A stretch of DNA of 64,000 nucleotides, from NCBI GenBank assembly GCA_963681505.1, contig OY811971.1, positions 22,664,462 through 22,728,461 of the forward strand, written 5' to 3'. This stretch comes from Eunapius fragilis (lineage: Eukaryota; Porifera; Demospongiae; Spongillida; Spongillidae). Positions within the stretch are counted from its first letter, which is position 1; each line of letters begins with the position of its first letter. The position numbers and the translations under genes are program-made. Of the stretch, positions 1 through 11,091 are shown piece by piece. Under the pieces are notes generated by a model, which was not told where the DNA came from, ran no database searches, and saw only the letters and a list, made by a program, of their open reading frames with translations.

Positions 1-1500
1 TAGCGTCAGTGAAGAAGTTTACCAAAAAGAAGCAGGATGCGAAAGAATCGGTAAGGGGCCATTCCATTCAATGACTGTACAGGAATACAGATTGAAAAAT
101 GGTTATTAACGGTGGTTAGTTTTGATATTGTAATATCCAGGGGGATTTATTAAATGTCAGAGGTGATTTATTGTAGTGTCATCCGTACACAGCCAAATCT
201 TAACAAATATATCATGCTGTAACTATACATGATATACACATTTGTAGTGTAGGAGTCATCATGATGCTTCAGTTTGGCACAGAATGTTCTGAAACCTGTA
301 ACAAAAATGGCCATCATTATGTGAGCTGAAGGTATCATTATGATAGAGACTTTTATCATTTTGATACATATCTATATAAACCCCCTCCGCCCCCATTGTA
401 AAAAAAGGCTCGTGTGCATGACAGGGAAACTAGTGATCGAATAGCTTCACTTTGAAGCTCTCGCTTACCAGAGAAAAATAATTAGACTTTGGCAATTTTG
501 GGCAAGCTAAACAGGCAGAATGTGAATAAATTTATTTTCCGGTTTACACCGCATGGAAATGACAAAGGACATCGCAACTTGAAATATGCTGTACTTTAGT
601 CAGCAAGCGCTTGCCTTTCATATGAATAGGAATGATAAGAATGAGAACATATGGGAGCATATAGGGTTACTGTGCATATATATAGATGATGGTTAAATGA
701 GCAGGTAGATGTCTGGGGAGAAAATACAACAGAATACTCTTACTATATCAATATGGCCACATGATATCGATAATTTGGTATTAATCGATATTCTGTGGTA
801 TGGAACTGGCAGGAATTGTATTACAAATTCCTCTGCCTTCAAGGATGTAAGAGATTGGCATGGATGGTGCCCAAAGATCTAGAAGTATAAGATAAGGAAA
901 GTACATATAACGATTCTAAAAAATTTCATGTGTGTATATACCCTTCTCCTTTCTTCTGCATGCAGCTCACTTATCCTCCTTGTGCAATAAGAAATAGCTG
1001 CATCATATTTATATTTCAACTGCACTTCTTGTTTGAGCACTGAGTTGACAGCTGCCTAAACTTGGGAAGGTAATAAATATACAAAACGAAACAAATATTC
1101 ACCAGGATGGATGTTTTTGTAGGACTTCAATGTATAGTATTTCCAAACAAGGTATGACCAGGCTATTAACAGGTCCACCTGGCAGGTAAAATAAATCTTC
1201 ACTTGTGTGCTGTGTTTGTGAGTGTTTGTGCGGTAGTGCATGTTTGCGTGCATGTGGGTGCCAACTGCGGATGCTTGTTTACCTTGTAACTGCTGTGCTG
1301 AATAGAAAATGATCATCTTGTTTGCTCATTGATTGTATCTGACATTTGCTTCAGTTCTTTCAAGATGCCTTGCAAACAAACTGCATTGTCAGCAATGTTT
1401 TTAGCCATCGTTTCAAGCATAACTTAGTTGCTACTTGATTGGGTGTTTATGGTAGCTGTTGAGCTCACTGGTACTGTAATGGGGACTGAATTTTCCTCCA
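1..1500. other. AT-rich stretch, no gene recognised
   Basis: I see no convincing coding exon, tandem array or transposon terminus here. Short open frames exist on both strands but have no domain, no splice logic and no coding-like third-position bias. Confidence 0.5.
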
Positions 1501-1502
1501 CT

Positions 1503-1655
1503 TCAGTTGGAATTGCTTACTGAAGGAATTGCTCGAAAATCAGATGGCACAACAAGAGGGCTAGCAGCAGAAGATGAGGGCGCATTATCACCACTCGAAG
1601 GTGTTGTCATTTGACAATTGCTTCTTTGACTCCTTGGAGCACTAGGACTATCCAT
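1503..1655 (-). pseudogene. Small decayed ORF, Ser/Pro/Thr-rich, unknown
   Basis: On the minus strand an ATG at 1655 opens a 50-codon frame rich in Ser, Pro and Thr. It stops next to a partly duplicated GCAATTCC word. The adjacent minus-strand frame continues for about 25 more codons, and a further short helical-looking frame lies around 1320-1430. This fits a frameshifted exon of a transposon-derived gene, perhaps linked to the Plavaka-like remnant that starts at 1.8 kb on the other strand. I do not recognise the protein. Confidence 0.2.
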
Positions 1656-1821
1656 TCCTCCGTCATGGATGGATAAATTCAAAAATCACTGTAAGCAGTT
1701 CTCGCCGGCATGAAATAAAAAGTAGTGTGTCATGTGCTCGCAATAATTTTGCACATTGCAATCTCCATAATTTAATCAAGATGGCTTCTTCTAGGGGTAA
1801 AAACCTTTGTTTATCTTGGTA

Positions 1822-2503
1822 CTATTTATATACGAGTGCGAACATCTGATTTCAGTGAAGGATTACAGCTGTACACTATGTAGCAAAAAATACAAGCACA
1901 AGTCAAAGTATTTGCAGCATCTTCATAGCGTCTCATACACTTCATTTGTTGACAATCTTCAACTGCTGCACTACAGCCATGAAGATCTTCAGCCATCCTG
2001 GAGCGAAGAAGTACTGACTAGTTTTTTTTTTTTAATAAGTGTTTACTCTCATTTGATCCTACTCACTGTACCCGTACCCGCCGTATTTTATTGTGGATGA
2101 GTGCGACGTTTTCAGCAATGAGAACCCTGATGAAAATGACAGCGCAAGTGTAAGCAATATTCAGGAAGAAAACAGGGAGAATGAAACGTTTTATGACGAA
2201 GATTCTGGCTATGACAGCTACTACCCATTTCCCTCCAAAATTTTTGCTCTTCTTTACATACTATTCAACAGCGCATATCCACTTGTATTTATTTTAATTC
2301 CAGATTTTGAAGCTCGTTTTCTTATCAGGGTGAAAAAATTCTTTCATTTGTGTGGTACATACTTAAAGAGATTAACATACGGACACCTACTTTGGCATGC
2401 ATTAAAGCTTTTAAGCTTCCTGGTTCAAGACAACCTGTGCAGGTGTGTGTACAGTACAGGCACAGTATGTAATGGGAGTGCATTATTTGAGGGTCCTTTT
2501 TAG
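1822..2503 (+). pseudogene. Plavaka-like transposase, N-terminal fragments
   Basis: The first frame (to about 1990) carries YSCTLCSKKYKHKSKYLQH, a zinc-finger-like Cys-x2-Cys...His segment. A second frame from 2093 begins with an acidic run (MDECDVFSNENPDEND) followed by YYPFPSKIFALLYILFNSA. Aromatic/Pro segments of this kind sit at this position in Plavaka-type transposases. A T-run at about 2020-2031 and a frame change separate the two pieces. Whether an intron or decay joins them cannot be decided by eye. Confidence 0.55.
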
Positions 2504-3080
2504 CACGTTAGTAGTGATGGTGTGCCATTTTACAGCATTCCTCTGGCTGCTATCATTCAACAATGTATGGGGAACTCTAATATAGCAGGTTCCTTAGTTC
2601 ATTGCCCCGTATATGGTTAAAAGAATACACGTACATGTAAGTAGTGGTGTTCTAAACAGCACACATAAACTTGCACACATTATACAGAGAAATGTACCAC
2701 GGAAAACGTTGGTGCACTGATGCAAGATTTGCATCATCAATGGCAGTTTTGAGGGACAGAACCATTGTGTTTGTGAGAGACTGTGTGTTGTTTTACCACT
2801 CAATACTAGGTATTACCAATGGAACTGCTGTTAAATGAATATATGTTATAATAGTTATCTTTGTATCTATTAAGCATGATAACACTGAGGTGGATGTGGC
2901 GGCTTATGAACCTTCCACAATTCCAAACTTTGCCATGGTGCCAGGCACAACGGTCATTCATCCAGGCACTTTGATACTTAATGAGACAATTGTTGTCCCG
3001 GTATCTGAAATATACAGTTGTACTTCCCATCCAAATGGGTAGAACAGTCGTCCCATTTTATTAGATTAGATCAACAGGTA

Positions 3081-4100
3081 TGTTTTCAACAGTGATAATG
3101 CTTTGACAGTACTACGTGCTGCACTTGCAGGAAATGGATGCATATTGTGCTCCACATCATATATGCATGTATATGCTTTACCACTTGCATTATTCTCAGA
3201 TGATACAAGTGGCAACAAGAGCAAGAAATGGCACAATTTTAGATCATGGTATCTGAAACTAGCTGGTTTGTCTGGACAAACAAGTTCGAAAGTATGCAGC
3301 ATACACTTTGTTTGTTGTTCAGACAATTTATGTACACTAGAGTTGGGAAAGCCTATTGCAGAGGAGCTTTTACTGCTAGAAACTCAGCATTGAGGTGTAT
3401 GATGTATTGAATAACCAGATGGTCATTGTAGTGGCTCCACTGATATGCTTTGTGGCAGACAATCCTATGGCATCTGAAATTACAAACCATCTTCGTAGTG
3501 CTACCAACACGTACTGCCGCATTTGTGAGGTAGAATAAGTGTAATGCTGTGGTATTGACATGTAATTTGACTGGTGCTTCAAATTCTATTTCAGTCATAT
3601 GTGCCAAAAGAACTCGAGAATCTATTTTGCAGCAGATTGCTGAGATCAATTCTCACCATACTGAGGCTGCAAAAGCTACATTAAGAACGCAGTTTGGTTT
3701 AAATGAAGCCTACAACATTTTCCTTGACATACTACCGATTGACCTATATCTGTAAGTTACTGTGATTTTTTTGTTATGTGTTGCTAAAATCGCTGCCTCC
3801 ATAGAAGCACACCTTTGGAGGCTCTTCATGTGATGTGGCTTGGAATTTCCAAGTATCTATTGAAAGATGTGATGCTGCAGATGTCTGCAATACAGAAAGA
3901 GAATATACTTGCAAGAATCAGAGCCTTTCACACTTCAGGCTTTAAAGTTAAGCTACATGGCAATGTTTGTGCTTAACTTTAACATTTCTTGGGAGGGACT
4001 TTAAGGCATGGTCACAAATGGTCCTTTTTATTATGGGTCCGTATCTCACCAGTGGTCAACTTCAAGTATTGTCAAGCTTTTCTAAAATAAATAAGATGTG
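3081..4100 (+). pseudogene. Plavaka-like transposase, central fragments
   Basis: Three consecutive plus-strand pieces make up the core. 3103-3393 has VYALPLALFSDDTSGNKSKK and a short VCSIHFVCCSDN block. 3390-3535 reads APLICFVADNPMASEITNH followed by TYCRICE. 3579-3755 reads KRTRESILQQIAEINSH and ends at the LPIDLY segment. About 3797-3975 continues with PLEALHVMWLGISKYLLKD, and 3986-4090 with FLGRDFKAWSQMVLFIMGPY. The order and spacing are those of one transposase. Stops (TAA after the segment ending near 3975) and frame changes show it is broken. Confidence 0.65.
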
Positions 4101-4601
4101 TAGTTATAAATGCAGGTATTTCGGATGTGTGCTTGTGATGCCTATGACACATCATTGAAAGATGATTTACAGGAGGATTTTGTTGATAATGTTAACCAAT
4201 AATTGCTGGATGTAAGGTATACTTTACATTCGTAAGGTATACCATACGATATTCAATGTTTTGAATATTATGTAATAAGTGCTGTACAGTAAACTTTTAT
4301 AGCATCAAATGGTGTGCCAGGGTCTAGGCTCAATTCGTTGTGCAAAGCCGTAGGACCTGCTACTGGCATTCGTATGATCCACGCTGTAGTAACAAAACCG
4401 GGATCAGAAGTGTCGTTTAAGGCTCACGTACATTCATATCAAAGGTACCATAGTGACACAACCTTCAAAACAAAAGTTCAGAGTTCAGTAGACTATTAAG
4501 GATAAATTTTTGACATCAGTGCATGGAGCCGTGTTTTCCAAAGACCAGCAGCCTGTCAGTTTGGTTATTCCGCCTCTGCCTCTACCCAATATCGCTACTT
4601 A

Positions 4602-4827
4602 GGATGCCCAGCTAGCCCTAAGCGAGCAGAAAAACGAGGGTTTTGATAGAGAAAGAGACGTAGAAGACCTCCAGATAGAGGATGAAGCAGACGAATTCAC
4701 ATTAAGTGGAGAACAGCACGTTGTGCAGACCTCGCAAGATGCCAACCGTTTGGAACCACATGGGCAAAAGTGGGAGGTGCTCGATGTTGGATCCCAGTTT
4801 TCAGCGAGCTGCAGCAGTACTGCATGA
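4602..4827 (+). pseudogene. Acidic fragment of the Plavaka-like transposase
   Basis: An open frame with no Met follows a TTAG acceptor-like site and encodes an acidic Glu/Asp/Gln-rich segment (EDLQIEDEADEFTLSGEQHV). It sits between the core and C-terminal transposase blocks, so it may be a linker exon. It has no recognised domain. Confidence 0.3.
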
Positions 4828-5756
4828 AGGATTTCTGCATCAAATTGTCCAATCAACTCCATTTAGTTGAAGTCTGCTTCAGCATCATGTTTCCACATGA
4901 CTATTTTAACCATGTGATAGATCTGACAAATGCAAACCTCCCAGTCAGTGTCAGCAATTTCACAAAGCCTGGACCATTTTATTCATCTTGGTGCTATTAA
5001 CTTCTGCCATAGGCAATCCAGTTAACATTTAAGATACAAGAAAATAGGCTAGCTCCACTCTACTGTATGAAAGAGCGATTTGGGTTGAGACGTGATTGCT
5101 TTCTGGACTGGAAAGGACACCATCTGCTCAAAAGGATCATCTGTGGTATCTTGTCAGGGCATGCAATGCATTCGAAGAGTGCAGGGAAATCAGTTTAGTC
5201 CCTGAAGTAAGAATGCGTGTCATTGATAAATGCCAATGGTTGCACTGAAACCATTTGCATGCAGTGTGCTAGATGGTGGTCCTGAGTTTGGACAGAACTG
5301 TGGAAATTAGTGTGATGTCACTGTGCACCATATTTAAGGAGTGTAACAATTTTGTGGCAGCTAATTATTAATAATACAATTTTTTTACAGGCCATTTGGC
5401 ATGCACGTATTCTCTCAACCCATTACTTTGATACACTTGATTTGATGAACTTGATATATGTTACTTAACCACTGTTCATAACCACATCTTGTTTGTAAAC
5501 CAGTAAGAATGATGTATCAGTGGTGAAATTGAACATTTTACTATTTGTGATGCACAGTTGTAATAATTTGAAGATGGTGTAAGTGTATAATACGATGAGA
5601 AATGTTGATAAATTTAAGATTATCTCAATTATAGCAAAAGCATGTAGCATTATTCATAATTTCAGTCATACATTCAATGATATCAATTCATATTTAACTT
5701 GAGAAACCTGTGAAATCGCATTGCAAAATCTATATAACATGAGTTAACTCTTACTG

Positions 5757-5774
5757 CGTAAGGTATACCTTACG
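5757..5774. repeat. 18-bp perfect palindrome CGTAAGGTATACCTTACG
   Basis: CGTAAGGTATACCTTACG is its own reverse complement. A degenerate relative (GTAAGGTATAC...CGTAAGGTATACCATACG) lies at about 4213-4248. Both are inside the Plavaka-like remnant. They could be ends of a small lost element or a protein-binding site. Confidence 0.4.
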
Positions 5775-5945
5775 TTTTTTTTAGGCAATTATAGGTTAAG
5801 ACACACATGCCTATGTTTCTTCAGAAACATAAAACACATCTAAGTGGATGCATGGATGAGTTCCGTCCAACTTCTTCTTTGGTATGTGTACCAAATATTG
5901 CTGCTTGTAAAAATCACCCCAGCCAGACCCACCCCCTCACCTTGA

Positions 5946-6548
5946 TTGTTAAAGAAAATCGGCTTGTTTTCTAACAAAAGACCTAGGACACATATGTTTA
6001 CTCAATACAGGTTTGAGTCATTCAACTCAAAAGTGTGGATGTTTAATATTTTCAGTAATCGTCAAGCCCCAAGTAGGGACATAGCCAGCCATTTCAGTTG
6101 GCTGCAATCTCTCATGCATATAAGTCAAAGCAACAGCTTTGATGGAAACAAAAGGTATATTGCCCTATATGAAACCATATGTTGCAAGGCAATGTTTTTC
6201 CTAGGTGTGCAGTCGGCACAAGAAATACTTTCTTGTGATATGGTGCGGCATGTACTAATAGGTGTCGCACTTCAACAATTGTGCAAGACACTGTTTTGTA
6301 CGTACCTGGTGGCAACATTCGGAAGGCAGTCAACATTGTTCATGAATGTACCAACACATGTGTGCTTGCTGAGAAAGCTTCAGGATGAACTATGGAGAGA
6401 GAGAGAGCACTTAGGATACAATCAGTTGACCTTTGTACATAATTATTTTTATTGTTATAGTGTGTTTTGTGCTTATTTCCATGTTTGCTTGTTTGAGCAA
6501 ATTGCTGATTTTGCGCCAGAGACATTCATGCTCGGCAGCACTAAATGA
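5946..6548 (+). pseudogene. Plavaka-like transposase, C-terminal fragment
   Basis: This 200-codon open frame carries TQYRFESFNSKVWMFNIFSN followed directly by RQAPSRDIASHFSWLQSLMH. That is the signature at the C-terminal end of Plavaka-type transposases (an ESFN...APSRDIA motif). The remainder is hydrophobic and Cys-rich and is not recognised; it may be readthrough of an intron or of the 3' flank. The listed start is arbitrary, because the segment should begin as an internal exon. Confidence 0.6.
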
Positions 6549-6766
6549 ACTATATTGCCACCTGTCAGTTGTCTTGATGTGACAGAATGCACAGGCGCTG
6601 CTGGCTCACGCTGCAGGGCTCATTGAATATTGTGTTAAATAATTATATTACTGTATACCTGATACAGTTAGTTGTGCGATAATAAAAATGTGTGTTATGC
6701 TCTTGTATCTTGATATGTATATTAATTTATCATTCAGATAACAATAATGAAAAAAAAAAACTAATA

Positions 6767-6874
6767 ATGTCCCATGCTACCTGTCAATTGTATGGCAGGC
6801 TTAGCCTGACTTTGATGCAAGCCAACGCACGGGCACTCCTGTCTCGAGCAGGATCATCTGTGGAAGATCCGTAG
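6767..6874 (+). pseudogene. 3' end of R2-type non-LTR retrotransposon
   Basis: The frame reads CQLYGRLSLTLMQANARALL and then stops. The same C-terminal signature (LYGRLxLTLVRANARALL) ends several other retrotransposon copies in this window, at 7.9, 19.6, 35.2, 45.3, 57.5, 60.1 and 62.0 kb. The fragment is strongly 5'-truncated, as is typical for non-LTR insertions, and an AT-rich tail with AATAAA follows. Confidence 0.6.
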
Positions 6875-7468
6875 AACTTATTGTATATTAGTCCTTTTGT
6901 TTGTAATGCATATGTGTAACAAGATTCAATATATAATAAATTTATTACATAGTACATTCATTTTTGTATTCCCTGTAATGTTGTTATTCATGTAATTGTA
7001 TAAAATATTAAGTTTACTCATAAAATATTATGTAATTAAATTCTATATCTTCTATGGTGGAAAATGACAACAATCTGTACCAAACTGTTTCCATATCTGT
7101 ACCAAAATGTTATATACAATCTGTACCATATGTTGTGCTAAACGTATATGTTCCAGGTTGTACCACAATATGGTACAGGATGTAATCATGAATTACATGA
7201 GTACGAGACATATCCGGTACAGAGAATTTTGGCTATGTACCCCTGTACGGTCATTAAATGGAATAGCCCAAGGCACTTCGAAACGGATCTTAGAAAGTTG
7301 TTTACTGAAGCCTACCCGGAAGAGGATGCCAATAGATCCAGACTACCATGCAGACGTTGCTGCATGGTAGCCCGGCCACGATGGAAGATGCAGCGATCCC
7401 TTGGTTTCCAGACCATCGAAACACAGCAAGTACAGGCATTGCATGTGGAGGAAAAGACACGGGTATAG

Positions 7469-7640
7469 CTAAAACCAGGAGCAGGAGCAGGAGCAGGAGT
7501 TGCTACCTAAAACCAGGAGCAGGAGCAGGAGATGCTACCTAAAACCAGGAGCAGGAGCAGGAGATGCTACCTAAAATCAGGAGCAGGAGCAGGAGATGCT
7601 ACCTAAAACCAGGAGCAGGAGAAGGAGTTGCTACCTAAAA
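7469..7640. repeat. Minisatellite, about 36-bp unit
   Basis: About five units of CTAAAACCAGGAGCAGGAG followed by CAGGAGATGCTAC in tandem, with small variants (GATGC or GTTGC). Confidence 0.85.
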
Positions 7641-7864
7641 CCAGGATTTGTTGCATACAGTTGAGGGTTGGCCATCCGATCGCTTAACACTCAATAGGGT
7701 TACTGACATGCATGCGAGTGACTCAAGGTATTAAAATCTAAGACTTCCACACATGCCGCCTAAAGGTATGGAGCAGGTGATAATCGTTCCTGTCAGAAGT
7801 GGTTCTGTATAGAATACATTAATTTAAAACATAAGCACTATAAATAACTAAAAGTCACAGCAAG

Positions 7865-9718
7865 TGTTTGGTGAGACACATCTGGCCAAAATTGCCCTGG
7901 CATTCTGCCTCATGAGGGTGAGGCTGAGGCGACTGTAGATGCCCGACATAACCTCATTCAGAGGTCGACAGAGTTGAGTGGCTACCTTTTAGGATATGGC
8001 CAAAAGTACATTGATGGCTTCATTGCCCCATCCCCCAAACACCTCCACAACCAAAGGGATGCATGTCCATCCTCTAAGGGCACATGCCTCATCATTTCTT
8101 GAGTGCTTGGCCTCTTCTCTCATCTCAGCTGCATGACCATAAGTTTGAGCCGCTTCTTGTATAAATTGCAAATTAAGCGGATTGATGACCTTTATGTCAA
8201 ATGCAGCTGGGCGTGAGAGGGACCAGTTTGGCACTAGGATGTCTGCTGGTCTTGATTGGTCTTTGGGAAGAATGCCACTTCCTTTCTCAATTTGTGGGGA
8301 AAGGCATGCCTTGTGGCAGAAGTCAGCAATGCAGTCCCTGAGTTGGTTGTGTCTGGTTATTACATCTCCCCCAGAGCGACAAGTGAGCATGTGATGTCCC
8401 CAAGCATCCATGTTGTGATGACAAAGTGGGCATGGTGTGCCCTCAGGTGTCAAAGGAAGGCCAAGCCACCATTTTTAAATGACCTGTGCTTCATCAGGCA
8501 TCAACGCAAGACCTAACTTTGGTGAAGGCTGCACTTTAAGCCATGCATGGGCTTGAGGCGCAGAGATAGCTTGCAATCTGGCCTTTGTCACAGTAGTTGC
8601 ATCAGAAAAAAGTGAACTGAAGTCAGCTTCTTCAATGTGAGAGGATAGTGCGTGCTGGCGGGGTGGTACATCGAGTACACTTTCAACTGAGATGGCATCT
8701 GGCTGACTGACCATGGCATTGTACGCATTCACTGCAGCAAGAAGGTAGACCTTTGAAGTCACCGAGCAATTGTCTGAGGGCATTGATGTGGTTAGAGATG
8801 AGATATATGCGGCAGGTGCATGGGGATGAAGGGAACGCAGACCAAGGCCACCATGACTCAGGTTAAGTGAGGCCTGCTTAGCTGCTGGAAGTGTTAGCTC
8901 AATTGCTGCAGACAATTCCAAGCAGTGAAGAACATCATTGTCAAATTGACTAAACACTGACTCTGACATTGGTGAAGGAGGTGTAGACCGTGCTAGGTGG
9001 GCGAGCTTACAGAAACTAGCACATGATCTCAGGATGGTGACAGCAACTTGTGGGTTGCACAGTTGGGGTAGAAGTGATAATAGATGTAATGCATCTTTTC
9101 TTTTGGATTCGATGTACTGAGCACAATACTCCACACTCCCGATGGGGGCACCTAGTTATTCAAAGTGTGGACAGGCCGAGCATGGAATGTCAGATGGGAA
9201 CATGGAGAGCTCTTGGGTACAGAATAATTCACATTTACCCAAATTAATGTGGAGACCAGTAGTGTCACGTTGGCTTGCAAAATTTTTAGAGCTCTGGATA
9301 CTGCATCTCTTGGTTGTTATGAGAATCTTGATAGTGATCAAGTGCTTGACTCTACATACTGCCTAAGTTTAAATGGTACAGGGTCGACCACTCCCGCCCT
9401 GTTTATTTTAAGGCATATAAAACAAAGGCCTAATTGGGACCATGGTCACAAAGCTTGTCTAGAGATCAGTGAGCTTGGCTGTGCAAGAGGAGTCATCTGC
9501 ATACCAGTTTCGAATCCATGTAGAAGGATTTGATTAAGTGGCATCAGTGCAGAAGCGTACGTCAGCAAGGACAGAGGGTCACCTTGTCCAACACCTTCTT
9601 TGCTGTAGATAGCTTCAGACTTGGTTGATCCCATGGGCGTCCCCAGCTTTTCTAGAAGGGGGGGGGGGGGGGGGGGGTGGCCAGGATAGGGCAAGGAGGC
9701 GCCATTTGACAGCCGCAA
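7865..9718 (-). pseudogene. R2-type non-LTR retrotransposon, 5'-truncated
   Basis: Minus-strand pieces in order give the downstream half of a reverse transcriptase polyprotein. 9718-9446 has the RT palm motif EGVGQGDPLS. 9341-9156 has GLHINLGKCELF. 9134-8475 (219 codons) has the post-RT segment with SCASFCKLAHLARSTPPS and LSHGGLGLRSLHPHAPAAYI. 8453-7989 has a CPLC...H...C zinc knuckle with GGDVITRHNQLRD, then RPADILVPNWSLSRPAAFDI, a restriction-like endonuclease motif (RPxD...FDxxV). A stop at about 7989 interrupts, after which GIYSRLSLTLMRQNARAILA continues to about 7870. The knuckle-plus-nuclease order is that of R2-like elements, which prime reverse transcription at a nicked target. The YxDD block is not intact here. 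The 5' end stops at a G-tract. Confidence 0.75.
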
Positions 9719-10170
9719 ATACGTTGTCCGCTTTCGGCCGATTCAACCAGTCACAGGGAAAAAATGCGTGGAATCATTTAGAAATCCCTGTGTGATCTAC
9801 CACATAAATCATACGCTCGCGTGTGATTTTTGTGTGATTTTCCGAAAATCACACAAAAATCACACGAAGCGTATGATTTATGTGGTAGATCACACAGTGA
9901 TTCCACGCATTTTTTTCCCTGTGAGTGGGGTGGTGCTGTCCGCTTTCGGCCGATTCAACCAGTGGGGGGGGGGGGGGGGGGGTGTGTGTGCTGTCCGCTT
10001 TTGGGCCGATTCAACCAGTGGGGGGGTGTCGCTTTCGGCCAATTCAATCAATCAGGTGTCCGCGCTTTCCGCAGATTCAACCAGTGGGCGGTGGAGGCTC
10101 AGCTACAGGGGGGTGCGCATGTATGTAAACAAGGGGGGGGGGGGGGGGGGGGGGAGGGGGCGCCCATGAA
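9655..10170. repeat. G-tract and CCGATTCAACCAGTG minisatellite
   Basis: A unit like TGTCCGCTTTCGGCCGATTC followed by AACCAGTGGGGGG recurs around 9725, 9937, 9990, 10028 and 10060, with long G runs between. The first two units are separated by the CACAGGG MITE at 9752-9923, so the array predates that insertion. Confidence 0.75.
9752..9923. mobile_element. CACAGGG-type MITE, copy 1, 3-bp TSD (AGT)
   Basis: The inverted ends CACAGGGAAAAAATGCGTGG and their complement bound a foldback with a second internal inverted repeat around CACACAAAAATCACACG. AGT flanks both sides (9749-9751 and 9924-9926). CAC termini with 3-bp duplications suggest the EnSpm/CACTA superfamily. A second copy is at 39246-39416. 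Confidence 0.8.
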
Positions 10171-10438
10171 TCCTTGTAATATAAATGTGCCACAATGTGA
10201 AGTCATATGTTGAAAGAACTGTCATCATATGTGGTTATTTTGTTTTATTGTTCGTTGGCATTTATATGTACATGATTCATTATCACAGTTCTGTACTGAA
10301 ACTGGTTTATGTTGAATTGGCATTGCAAGCATCATAAATAAATAGCATCAAAGGGATAATAGAGCAAAGGAGCCGACGCACCCCGTTTAAGGAACACTAA
10401 ATCTCATTAAAATTTTAATCACCATTATGGGTTTACTG

Positions 10439-10911
10439 GATCATGCGCAGATCAATGAATCTGATTGACCCACTAGTTTAAAGCAAGTAGCACCCGCCCC
10501 CCTCCCGAAGGCAAACCCCATGCAGCTGCGTGATTATATAACAACCCTTTGATGTGGTTGTTCCTTAGTCGGTACCTTTCCCATACATTGAGGTATGTTT
10601 GCCGAAAAGTGAGTTTTCGGTACCAGGATTCATACAACATTTGCTATGGTTAATAATATGGTTGTAATCTCCGTTAAATTCTCTATCCAACAGTGTTTAA
10701 ATTATCTCTCTAGCATGCATAGTGTATCTGCATCGGTCAAGGGAAGTTGGTTGTTACTTTATAGGTTTCTTTGCTCTACAATCTCTTATCCTATGCCACT
10801 ATACCAAGAAGCGGGTCACTGGCAGTATGACGAGTATATACTACTAATAAAGCAAAAGCGCGTTCGTTTTGAGTACATGTAGCAGGAATATTAACGAAAT
10901 CGTCGGTCATA
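10439..10911. repeat. Dispersed repeat, copy 1 (pair with 25 kb)
   Basis: Nearly the same sequence recurs at about 25009-25735 in the same orientation, from GATCATGCGCAGATCAA to the GCAGGAATAT...CGAAAT end. Copy 2 carries about 270 extra bases after the first 45 bases. Short ORFs shared by the two copies have no recognised domain. Confidence 0.8.
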
Positions 10912-11091
10912 AAAGGTGGGTCGAGCAGGGGGTCACTTGACCAGTTAGCCCCAACTATGAGTGGGGGATTTGATTTAATAAAAGTTAAATCCCCGCTCCC
11001 ACAAATTTAGACGGGGGGGGGGGGGGAATTACCATTGACAGGGGCATTAATCATTAGCAGCAGATTAAAAACAACGTACAGTATGTATAAA

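Larger units (their letters stand above)
1807..6548 (+). mobile_element. Decayed Plavaka/CACTA-like DNA transposon
   Basis: Scattered plus-strand coding fragments, in the right order, match the landmarks of Plavaka-type (EnSpm/CACTA-related) transposases: an N-terminal Cys/His finger, a Tyr-Pro-Phe-rich segment, an FSDDTSGN block, an AD-NPM-SE-NH...CRIC block, an LH-WLGISKYLLKD block, an FxGRDxKAW block, and a C-terminal RFESFNSKVW...NRQAPSRDIA block. They are split by stops, frame changes and probably introns, so the gene is dead. Terminal inverted repeats were not found by eye. Plavaka elements are best known from fungi; related genes occur in animals. The sub-fragments are listed separately. 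Confidence 0.7.

Noticed and set aside
7107-7468. 87- and 106-codon plus ORFs
   Set aside because: Two overlapping frames with no domain or splice logic next to a minisatellite; not enough support to call a gene.
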